In this document: positions 26,601-37,177 of the stretch, piece after piece
How the letters are laid out: every line of letters begins with the position of its first letter
How positions within the stretch are numbered: the stretch's first letter is position 1
Origin: Archegozetes longisetosus
Lineage: Eukaryota > Arthropoda > Arachnida > Sarcoptiformes > Trhypochthoniidae
Reading direction: 5' to 3'
Assembly (NCBI GenBank): GCA_018873245.2
Contig: JAEMBT020000009.1
Coordinates: 3,622,242 to 3,686,241 of the forward strand
DNA: 64,000 nt
Notes under the pieces: generated by a model
Told to the model about the DNA's origin: nothing
Database searches by the model: none
Seen by the model: the letters and a program-made list of their open reading frames with translations, nothing else
Position numbers and translations under genes: made by a program

Positions 26601-28931
26601 GAGCACTGTTCTCCAGCTATGTATACATGTTGCCATTGATTGCTGCTAAACGTACAACTGATGAAATTGATAGCACGACTTGGACCATCGATCTCATCAC
26701 CATTTGGAGGATTCAGGAGAAACTCATTCACGACAATTGCCTAATGGAAAGTATTTTGGGATTATATTTGAAGTCTTGTGAATTAAATTGTTTTAGTATT
26801 TGAGAATATTGTTGTAGCTGTATTAAGAATGTTTTAAAGAATATTCTGATATCTTATCTAAAATTATCTTAAGAATATTCCGATATCTCAGTTAAAACGT
26901 CCTTTAAGAGTATTCTGGTACCTGAATTCTGTTGGCAATGCACTGATCATTTCCAGAAGAACAGCTGAAATCGTTACTACCAGCCGAGTTGTCGTATTGA
27001 GTATTTCCGTATGGAATCAAATCAATTTCTACAATATCTTCAATTACATGATAAAACGGTCCAATTTGTCGAGTTAAGAAATTACGTGTGGCTAAATCAA
27101 GCGTTTCGTAGTAAACGGCTACTCTAACCTTAGGTGCTTTATCAGTATTGCTACATCGATCTGGTTTTGATTGACCCTATGATTCAATAAATTCATACGT
27201 ATTAAGAATTTCATTATCCTATATTACTTCAGGTTGAGTTAGGTTAGGCTGAGCTAGGTTAGGCTAGCTTATGTTTCTAGTTATGATCTAAATTTCAAAA
27301 TCTATTGCTCATGTATCTTTATGTGAAAGCTTGAATAAATACTAAATTTCAACCTTAGTCCAAAATCTTATCAGCTAATTGTGATGGAGTCATATACTGT
27401 TCAAATGTTTAATGACTAGATTGTAGGATAGGACTGTTTTAATAGAAGTTTTATAGTGTTATAACTTAACAAGAAAGGTAATTCGTAAGATAAAATTTTG
27501 AAGAAATCACGGTATATTACTGTTAAATCGTTTCCTTAATTAGCTGGCTCATTAATTACTTGATAATCATTTTATTGATTAATAGATAAAATGACTGTCT
27601 CTTCTATTTCTCCTTATAAGGACATTTCTGTTGTTTCATAAAACAATTATTGCTTTCGCATCATATCAGATAATTGTCTTACATCTGCTGGTACGTAGGC
27701 ATCACAAACGGCTTTGACTAAATTGTTAACAGCATCCGACTGTATGACTCCATTAATCGCAACTGCTAGACCATTGACAAGTTGATTGGAAATTGGTTCA
27801 GTTTGCTGTCTCATTTGATCAAGGAATGCATTTCCTTGATCTGTTTTCTGACAGATATCAATTTCTGGCCATTCATCTACTAAGTCAAATGTTGCGCAAT
27901 GTGCTGCCAAATCATAGATATCACTAAATTCTCTGTTTTTGAATATGCAATGAGTGAATAAAGCGGTATCATTGTTCCTGTATGTCTCTGGATTTGACGA
28001 ATTCCAAAATAGTCCAATAGCACATGCCTTAAACAGAATGAATAATTAGTGATATAATAGACATCAAGTTATGTTATATTCCCAACTTTTCTGGACTTTG
28101 CTCCTGAAATCTCTGGACTTTTCCGGACTCTATTCAGGACTTATGAACTAGTAAAATTTGAAGGAGCTGACTTAGTTGGAAGTATATAGCGAAGAACATT
28201 AATGCATAAATTATAGCTATCTATCTTAATAGCTATTAAATAGAGTTTTATATTATTGACCGTATTATAGTCTATTTTAATATAATATGTTGGTAGTATT
28301 ATTTGAATTAAAAGTATATGGAAAACACGAATAACTATAACTAAAATCTGTTATTTAACATTGAATATAAAATAGATATTTTTTATAACTACTAATCTTA
28401 ACTGACACTTATTGAAATAAAGTTAAATCATAATTAGTCAAGTCTATTATAAATTTGAAGCAGTCAATCAATCTACCATATGGAGTTAGTATGGGAAGAC
28501 TGATAGACTCAAATACTTTGAAATGATAGTCAAAAGACTGGATTCGGTATGAGCCTAATTATGAGCCTAAATAAATCCTTAATTCATGGATTTCTGTCAG
28601 CAACTAAAACAGAAATATCTTAATTTATGAAGAGAATAAATTCAAAATTAAGCATTAAACTATTCTACAATTTAAAGAATGCTTAGTAAAACTGATGGTA
28701 AAACCATACCTGAACTCTATTGGCATAACATTGCTTTTCACCATAAGGACACGTGAAATTTGTGTCTTGACTATAGCTTGTATTTCCGTAGGGAACTAAT
28801 TCGAGATTGATTATGTCCCACAAGTTGTCGTAAACAGGTTTGAATTCTTCAACGAAGAACTTTCTGTTGACAAAATTCAAATTTTCATAATATATAATAA
28901 CTCCTACATTGTCACCAGGGGCTCGAATCAC
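18306..28931 (-). CDS. GILT-repeat adhesion GPCR, copy 1 (nine GILT-like modules, HRM, GAIN, GPS, 7TM)
   Basis: About 25 exons, roughly 2,400 codons. Nine GILT-like modules (28931-20726) are each built of an exon A and an exon B with phase-0 boundaries. They are followed, across a 56-bp intron, by an exon (20669-19725) that opens like a GILT module (GIKPNDC), turns into a Thr/Pro linker, and then encodes an HRM domain (CSHEGNDNDTTIW ... CW) and a GAIN domain. Then come the GPS (19635-19245, CNHLTNFAALM) and 7TM exons 19184-18940, 18892-18833, 18762-18521 and 18413-18306. The HRM exon has its own acceptor and no start codon with signal peptide, so it cannot easily begin a separate gene. No signal-peptide exon was found upstream of 28931. 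One-base changes break the frame near 24578, 23490, 20258 and 20098; copy 2 reads through at the first, third and fourth. Confidence 0.8.
20726..28931 (-). other. GILT-like module array (nine modules) of copy 1
   Basis: Exon A / exon B pairs: 28710-28931 / 27683-28027; 26922-27176 / 26396-26740; 26107-26331 / 25695-26039; 25381-25635 / 24751-25113; 24444-24680 / 24019-24372; 23659-23910 / 23237-23592; 22900-23154 / 22527-22841; 22237-22464 / 21699-22049; 21365-21631 / 20929-21178 plus 20726-20805. Exon A has the thioredoxin-like first strand (VxVYYExL) and the GILT signature CPxG..QCxxNK; exon B begins AC, completing that signature, and ends PW[IV]xxN...NDLxxxVCD. In real GILT enzymes a CxxC follows the first strand. 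Here that site reads NPQS, NHKS, DLAT, SELS and similar, so no module can act as a thiol reductase. The final Cys of the signature is also lost in modules 2 and 4. Confidence 0.85.
22090..22215. repeat. Short tandem repeat in a GILT-module intron
   Basis: About three degenerate copies of a 35-50 bp unit (TAAATTCTG ... AATCAGAAAATTA) lie in the intron between exons A and B of module 8. Confidence 0.7.
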
Positions 28932-29496
28932 CTAAAGATTAATACCATATTGTTAGTTAAGAATATTTTGACTATCATAAAATAACTATTTTTTATATTT
29001 TCGTATAAATGTAGTTTATGTTTATGCAAATATAACAAATATTACACTTTTTGAAGTCCTAAAATCTTGTGAAAGATTTACAAAAGAATTATTTATATAT
29101 GTTAAAACAATGAATATGTGAAGAAGTATTAGAGACATTGGAAAATAAAATTCAATTAATTACAAACTTCTGACATAATATCAAAATTTACTTTAACAAA
29201 TGACCATCAATTCTACTAAACTAAGTAGTTTCTTTCTCTTAAATTGAGTTACATATATAATACTTTAAGCAATAAATGCAAATACTTCTTGAACTTTAAA
29301 CAGATTTTATTACTCAAGATTACATTTTATTTGAAAAAAAATGGCTTATGTGGCACAAAAATATTTTCCTAATTGTTTTTCGTTATCATTCAAAACAAAG
29401 ACTGTAAAAAACGTTAGATGAAAAGTTTTTCATGTATTGAGTGAATAAATGTGAGTTTTATAACATCATATTAATTTTATGGAAAAAACACTTTAT

Positions 29497-31225
29497 GAAG
29501 CTTTACCATAAAAATGTACGGCAGACAAAATGAAACAAAATATACATAAGTCAAAACTGAAAAAATGTATCTGCAATCGTAATCAGGTTATAACAGATAG
29601 TCGCATTATAACAATTTTTCATAGTTATAACAAGTAATTGTTGCAAGAATAGAGTATGCAAACTCAAATATTACAAAACAACTAGTTAAAACATAACATT
29701 TGATTACAAATCCAATAATCGGAAAGTGTTATTAATCAAATTTCAACATAAAATCGGTGTGAAAGAAATAACTTCTATTGGAAGAGCATATTCAGTTGAT
29801 TATTATTAATATAGTGAGTTTAAATATGCTCTTCCAATAGAAGTTATTTCTTTCATACCGATTTTATGTTGAAATTTGATTAATAACACTTTCCGATTAT
29901 TGAATCATCATACTCTATTCTGGCAACAATTACTTATTACAAATATGAAAAATTGTTATAATGCGACTTCATAAAAATTCTAACTTTTGACTTAAAGCTG
30001 TCTTAACTCAAAGAATATATGATTTCATCGAAATTTGGGATATAAAAATTTAAACATTCCTATTTTAAAATAATATTCTGTTCATAAAAATCTATAATTT
30101 AGTTTTTGAGCTATAAGGCCTCAAATATAAGACGCTAATTGACAAACATACTGTATATATCAAAATTTTAAAAAATTTACTTATTAAACATTTAAAAACT
30201 CATATTAAATTAACATAAAATTTGAATGTTTTTAAAAAGTTAATAAACTTTTATAGTAAATACTTTCTATAAAGCATGCTATAGGGAGTTAAAACTTTGA
30301 TCTAATCTATTTAATATTAAAATTAGTGATCAGCATTTTTTATTGTGAATAAATTTTAAGTTATGATATTATGTTTAAATTGGTAACCACTAAAGTTAAA
30401 TTTTTGAGACAGATCTTAAATTGCTTCAAAGTTATAGTTCTTATCAAAACTTAATCATCTATAAAAAAATATTTATGCAAAGCTTCAATAATACACTTTT
30501 AACTCCTTAAAACTTGATCTTTATAGGTTTTGTTAGAATTTGCCTTTCTCTTATTCGAAATATTTTCCTTATTAAAACTTTATATCTACAAGTATTAAAA
30601 TTTTACGCATACTTTAAATAACAGTTTTCACAACTTGAACTTTTATATGAAACTTTATCTGAAAAATGTTCAGTATAGAAAACTAAATAGTCATATGATA
30701 ATTTAAAGTTAGGAAAACTATTAAAATATGCGTAAAATTTTAATACTAATAGATATACAGCAGTGTTCGTAAACTGCACATGAGGCTTAAGTGTGACTTA
30801 ACCAAATTACCTTAATGAGAAGGAACGCTCGTTTGGGTCTGAAATTTTCACAATTAAAACTTAACTGTGCTCTATTGGCTAAATATATAGAAAAAAGAAT
30901 CTAAAATAGAAGATTATGATTTATAAATATCTGAAAAGTCGCTCTTAACTTAAGTGTTATTTGTGAATATGGCTGATAAAGTTCTAATAATAAGGAAAAT
31001 ATACAAAATTAGGGAAAGAAAAATTCAAGCAAAACCAATCATAAATTAAGTTGTAAAGAATAAAAAGTATACTATTGAAGTATTGTATGAATTGTTTTTA
31101 ATGTTAAAGTTTTGATAAGAACTATAACTTTGTAATATCTTATTAGAAGTGCAGTTACACTTTTCCAGTTTTTAATTTATACATATTTTGTTTTATTTTG
31201 TCTACCGTACATTTTTGAAGTAAAG
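29497..31225. mobile_element. Inverted-repeat element of about 1.7 kb, non-coding, with nested fold-back
   Basis: The sequence at 29497-29580 (AAAATGTACGGCAGACAAAA and onward) recurs inverted at about 31145-31225. An inner pair (near 30415-30460 and 31095-31130) and a smaller pair (30590-30610 and 30725-30745) are also inverted. No transposase frame is seen. The fold-back at 29599-29968 lies inside it. The boundaries and family are uncertain. Confidence 0.5.
29599..29968. mobile_element. Fold-back (long hairpin) element
   Basis: The left arm (29599 to about 29797) and right arm (about 29822-29968) are inverted copies with over 90% identity in the aligned blocks, ending AGTCGCATTATAAC. The left arm holds about 50 extra bases. 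The spacer is about 25 bp, so single strands would form a near-complete hairpin. It lies about 670 bp upstream of the first recognised exon of the GILT-GPCR gene. Confidence 0.8.
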
Positions 31226-31266
31226 TTTCGTATCTATCAACTTTGTTCAGACAGCTGTCTCCTACA

Positions 31267-31402
31267 TATTACATGTATTCAGAAACATTGAGAATTCTGA
31301 TTTTCAAGACGTTTTTATTATATTTCATAAATGATATTAAAAACAAAATTATCTTTCCTTAATTAGATATGATATTCTCAATGTTTCTGAATACATGTAA
31401 TA
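31267..31402. repeat. 136-bp hairpin with perfect 29-bp inverted ends
   Basis: TATTACATGTATTCAGAAAC... at 31267-31295 is repeated inverted and without mismatch at 31374-31402. It is a small MITE-like element or stem-loop with no coding content. Confidence 0.75.
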
Positions 31403-32749
31403 GTACATCGTTCATTGCACAAAATTTGTGGAGACTGTACTATCTATGAGTCAGATGGTGATCACAACAAGAATCGAATATCTGGTCGAACGACAATCGT
31501 TACTGATAATAAACACATCAAAATTATACGTGATCTAATGAAAGAAATCCGAAGTTAATCCAAATGAGCAATAGATTTTCATGTTGGCTTCAATTGAATG
31601 GGATTTTCATGATCACTTGTCAGTCTTTGCCACACTTTCCACATTTATTTGACTTGTGTCGTTCAGACTACGGACTGAGGGCTCAAATAAAAAAACATCT
31701 AAAAGTTAAAAATTTGATTGAACCTGGACTCATCGTATGTCTATTACTGATCCGATGTAGTTCGGGAGATCATTAAATGAACCTCAGAAAAGGTAATAGG
31801 CATTGATATAACTAACTCAAAACGTATACGCACTGAAGCAAACGCTAGAAGAGGTAAGTAGAACTTATGTGACTTGGCTTTTCAAATGCAGGCGACCTGT
31901 AATACGCATCAATATTATTAACATTAACTCTTCAATAACAATAACTATTCTTATTAATATTGAATAAACATAAGATTTAATACAAATTATAATTTTATAA
32001 CTGTCTATGACATATTTTTCATTAAACCAACTGATTATTAGTTTGTAATAACTTTGAATTGCATGAAAATTGCATGAAAAGACTATTGTGAAATAGAAAA
32101 ATATTATTTACAGTTTTTATGTTTATTTAGTTTGTTTTCTTCGTTTAAGAGCAAAATATTAATCTATTTTTGATATGATAATAATAAAGTAAATGTATCT
32201 TAAAATAGAAATTTTAGTTACATCTTTTAGGTGTCCTGAGTTTTTAGTTACAGTACAAGTAAATTTCCAATTAACTATATATTATTTACCTAAATTACAA
32301 GTATTTTGATCTAAACATAATTTTTCCATTGAGTTAATTATAGTAAGTTTAGGACATCAAAAGAGTATAAAAGCAGAAGTGATTTCTTATTAAGAACAGT
32401 GTTATTTCTTACTTTGTACTGTATGGTACGTAAGAAAATAGTGAATAACTACTATTGTATCATATATTTGTATTAATAAAAGAAAGTTGTATATTGAAAG
32501 TAAGTTATAAATTAATTCCCTACTAAAGCACATTCTATCGAGTCCTACCAGACTTACTGATAAAATTATAGGTAACAAAGGATTGGGATCTTACATTGAG
32601 ACCCCTGATTCCAATTCGTTCAACCTGAACACACACATACGAAAGACTACACAAAACATTTAGATTGGGTCTTTCGTATATAGATGTCCCTCGTCACAAA
32701 AATAAATGTGACACTCTAATCAATGAAAGAGTTAGTTTAATCTAATATA
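31403..32749. other. Non-coding, probable repeat debris
   Basis: No supported gene. A short frame near 31430-31560 loosely resembles a transposase helix-turn-helix, but is too weak to call. Confidence 0.35.
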
Positions 32750-32751
32750 TA

Positions 32752-33327
32752 CAGGGTGACAAGAATATAGCTAATGTTTTTGAAATTTAATTATTAAAAA
32801 CTACAAAAGATAATTAAATCATTTTAATTTCATTTAATAGCATATATGTTGGGGTTTATTGTATAATATTTTCAAAATGACCCCCTTCATTTCAATCACT
32901 TTTGGAGTTTTGGAAAATACAATATTGACTGGCGTATCATCTCTATTGGAATCGCCTCAATTGTGTCAGAAATCGCCTTCTTGAGTTCTTCGATAGTTGT
33001 AGGCTTATTAACATAAAATTTTTAAAAATTTACCTTGTAACAGTGTTTGGACTGAGTGTCGGGTGGCTGCCAAATCGAGTCTTAAATGCTCTAACAGTGT
33101 TTGCAGGACTCGAACCGTTTTGATAATAAAGACTAACAATAGCCACGCGTTCAACAAGTGAATATTTGCCAGTGGAGGCATCCATTCTTGTTGATGACTT
33201 GTACAAAATGATCATGATATATAAAACCCCAGCTTTTATACTAAAATATGTTTCTAGAATTTTCCAGAATTAACTCGGTTTTAAGTATGACTCAAATAGT
33301 TTCATCAGCTATATTCTTGTCACCCTG
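32752..33327 (-). mobile_element. Internally deleted mariner/Tc1-type transposon (576 bp) with TA target duplication
   Basis: Terminal inverted repeats CAGGGTGACAAGAATATAGC are flanked by TA on both sides (32750-32751 and 33328-33329). On the minus strand the start of a transposase remains from 33182: MDASTGKYSLVERVAIVSLY, a helix-turn-helix of the type found at the N-terminus of mariner-like transposases. Near the other end a piece resembling the usual transposase C-terminus is kept (KPTTIEELKKAI, IPIEMIRQ; 33005-32915). The catalytic DDE core is missing, so it is non-autonomous. Confidence 0.85.
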
Positions 33328-33329
33328 TA

Positions 33330-36300
33330 GTTAATTTCTTGAGTAACAAGATTTTCCTAAGAATTGAAAAAAATGTGAAATCCTTGGCTTTGATTGAAGT
33401 TTTGTTATCAATTATTACAATTAACTGAATTTTGAACCGTAAATAAAATTATAAGTGTACTCGTAAATACTATTCGTTTCTTATAATGTTACAAACACTC
33501 GCTTAAATCATACAATAGTTAAACAGTGTGTTGTAACGATAAACTCATAGGATTTTTGCATAATAACTTTGAGGTGGCAGTTCTATTTCAGTAGATCTAC
33601 GTTTCGAGATAGTTATAAATCTGTTTTATAAATCTGTTAGATTGAATACTGTTGTCCAGATAGCATGTTAATGATTGAATGTTTCTATTAATTTGTATCT
33701 TCATTTGTTCTTTAATAATAAAATTTAAGCTAATCATTTTGTTACAGTCTGTATATTTTTAATTAATTTGAATGTCAAATAGAAAGCTACATAGTCTAAC
33801 AATGAGAACTTTTAACAAATCGCGCAAATAAAACATTTTATCTAATATTCATATTTACTATTTTTATTAGACCCTCATTTAATTTCATATTAAAATAAAA
33901 TTGTATGTAATATCTAATATGTTATCCTAATGATAATAAAAGACACTGACAAGTATGCTAAGGCAATTTAGTAGTTTTAAGTTATAATAATAATGAATCA
34001 TAAAATTAATAGACTTTATATAAGATATTGATAAGAAAATGTTTTCATTAGATAATTCTTAACTGTTCATAAAAGTAAAGATTTATATAAATTAATTATT
34101 CTATTACTGGTTGGTTACTGAAGATTCGAGTTTGTTGTGCATAAATATTAAGATGTTTGTACTAGTTGCACAAATCACTGAGATTTTTATGAGATCTAAT
34201 CTTGTGATTTTATACTTCTTTTCCGTTATGAAATTTAAATTATCAAAATAGTTATAAAAATAAAATACTTCACGATGAAATAGATACAAATTGTTTATCT
34301 TATTTACGATTTTGTTGGAATTTAAGCCTTATAGCAATAATAACTTCAAGATCGAGCTAATTTCGGTTTTTAAATTACACTTGCATTTGAATTGTATAAA
34401 AATCATTCGTTTATTAAATATTTGAATAATTACTATTAACTAGAGATAACTTTAGCCCACGAAAAAAATGTGTATTATGTAGTATATATTTGTAAAGGAG
34501 ATGATGACCTCAAAGAAAACGCAAAACCTGCTTAATATATTTTCGCAAACGTATTTCGTTTATTTTCATGTTTATAAAAAGGATTTGATTAGTGTTAAGA
34601 TGTTTACTACTCTTTCCAGCTCACTGTTAAGATTTTCTGCTTACATTTTAATCCTCTTATTAAAGGTTGAAGGTCATAAGATGTGAGCTTTGATTTCTAA
34701 GAAATCGATTGCAGCTGATCTTCGGTTATTACCAGAGACATAAACGACTTCTAACTGATCGAAGAACTGGTTTTACTCAAGGAAATATTGAGAAAATGCT
34801 TATAATTCAATTTAACAGTTTTTTAATCGATAGTTGAATTACTGTTTATGACTTAAACTCCTATCTTAAATATAAATTTTAAGTTTAAATTACGAATAAT
34901 ATTAAATAGTATTGTTTTATGAAATAAGCATATTATTCAAAAAAAAAATATTCCAGAAAATATTTCCGAAAATGAATCTTTTACTTCCCGATTCCCCACC
35001 CGAAAACAGTAGATTTTTCTCCCGAAAAATTATGTCTTTGGTTATTACAGTAAAAGTCCTTTATTGTATTGCAAACAAATTTTGTATACTCGAGGGATAT
35101 GAGATTGAGAAAACCGGAGCTGAACGAGAGTGAATCGAATTTTCTTGACCATATATAAGGCCGAGAAAAGTCCATTCGAGGAGTTTTTTTTGAGCTACGA
35201 TTTTTCGTTCGTGTAAAGGCCAGAACCAGTACCCAAGTGATATTTTACGCTGATTAACAAGTGTTTTATTGGTTTTGTAATTATTAACAATAAAAACTTG
35301 TAAACTGTTTAAAAGCTTTGCTTGTTATTAATAAGGCTGTTACGTCAAATTGAGTAGTGTATCAGAACTGTACTCTCAGTCAATATAAAGCCTCTCGTAG
35401 GTCAGAGCGAGTGTTGTTAAGGAAACATGTGTTAGGAGCCCCCAATTATACAAGAGAGATCTAACAAATCCAAAGGACGGATTCAGGTGGTAAGCCGGGC
35501 AAGCCTCAAGTTTTATAATGCGTGCGCTATCGTTTACATATTATACAGAAGTATCTAATTTTCATTTCAAGTTTTCATTCACATGATTTCTGAGCTTTGA
35601 TAAGGTCTCTTATCTCTTACCTCAGGTTAGAGGAGAGCGAGGTTCAAAAAAGATATCGTTTGAAAATTAAAGCAAGAGTTATTTAAATAGATAATAGAGT
35701 CAATATAAGTACAGGGTTGCCGCGAAGTTTTTACTCAGAGTGTACAGCTAAACAACTATAGGTACAATTAAGACATTTTAAATTTCCTAAGCGATAAGAA
35801 GCTAACTTTATAGGGCTAAAATTTTCAAGAAATCACAGTTCCAAACTTCATAAATAAACTGAAACACACAAAGTTTGAAAAGATTCATTAAAAAAATTTG
35901 ATTCTCGTCAGTTCAATACTATAGAAGTTAACTCTTTAGAGAAAATACTTCGACCAGCTTCACTATAATTATTTAACAGATTATGCAAACTTATCAAAAC
36001 TTTTTGATCTTTTGTGAAATGAGAAATAATTTGTATATGAATCAAATAATTTATTTTGTTTCTGAACATAATTTCTATAAAGTCTGATATGAAAATAATC
36101 GCAACATGACTAAGGTTATATCTATTAGTTATGCGATGTTTGTTAAAATCATAGATTACTCCTAAAGTTTACTTAGATTTTGATTTTAAAATAATGATGG
36201 TCAGTCAACAAACTTTTATTTAACTAAGCTCAGACTTTAAATATTATAAACATATTTAAAGGTTTTCACATATTAAAAGATTTTTACTTCCTTTTAACAC

Positions 36301-37177
36301 TTTTCCACTTTCGCTTAGAGGCAAAATGAGGTCCTCTCCTTGAGGCCTCCGCCCAAAGACTGACTCTCTTGACAAGTATTTTAACATGAATTATATAAGC
36401 AAAATAGATCTGAATTGTTATTCTTTTAAAATATTGACAGCATTTCATAGCAAACGTTAATACAATAACTTTTAAAGCGTTAGTAAAGTATTACATAAAA
36501 TATAGTGCATTTTTAAGATAACTATTTGGCAAACTACTTTAAAAGAATAAAAAACTGATTTAAAGTCAGAAAATTCATATCAGCATAACACTATTTGTGT
36601 AAATGAAGTGTTAAGTGCTTTAAAACTAGATAAGTTTATAAAAAAAATAATAGGTACTTCGTTTAAAAACTACATTTTACGCGAAAATAAATTATTTAAT
36701 GTATGATTTCATATATAGTATCCCAAAATTAAGTTTCTAATCAATTTTATTTTAAAATTTGCACTTGAAATTCATTTGATTTATCATCTCCAGCAGCTAC
36801 TTTACAGTTCATCTGTATCCCTGATAAAAGGTCAATCTCTTGGATTATTTTTATTGTGATATTATATTCAGCATTCTATTCGGAAAAACTAGTTGGTTTA
36901 CAAAATATTAATTTTTACGAAAACGTATTTCTTGAACAATTCTACATCATGATAGAAATTATTTGAAAGTTTGAAAATTTTAAATTATCTTAAAGAATTT
37001 GGTACAATATTTCGGAACCATGGACGAAGTCAAATTTTCATATTAAAGCTGATGAAATTATCTATAAATTACTCGACTTTTAGACGTTAATTTTGACCTA
37101 AAGACTAATAATTATATAAACCAATAGTTGTGAATTATCTTGGATGGGCAGATTAAAAGAGATCACATTAATCCGTT
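33330..37177. other. Gene-poor AT-rich DNA
   Basis: No gene supported. The stretch about 34970-35520 is less AT-rich and contains a TATATAA box followed by an AATAAA signal, but no paired copy, flanking duplication or coding remnant was found. Confidence 0.4.

Noticed and set aside
27231-27272. TTAGG-like words resembling the arthropod telomere repeat
   Set aside because: Only three or four imperfect copies within an intron; not a telomeric tract.
32231-32600. Second LTR-like stretch with TATAAAAG and AATAAAAG
   Set aside because: Ends cannot be defined and nothing else retroelement-like lies beside it.
34501-34686. 61-codon open frame
   Set aside because: Chance-length frame in AT-rich DNA with no supporting feature.
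34970-35520. Possible solo LTR (TATA box then AATAAA signal in less AT-rich DNA)
   Set aside because: No second copy, no flanking duplication, no primer-binding site or coding remnant that I can define.
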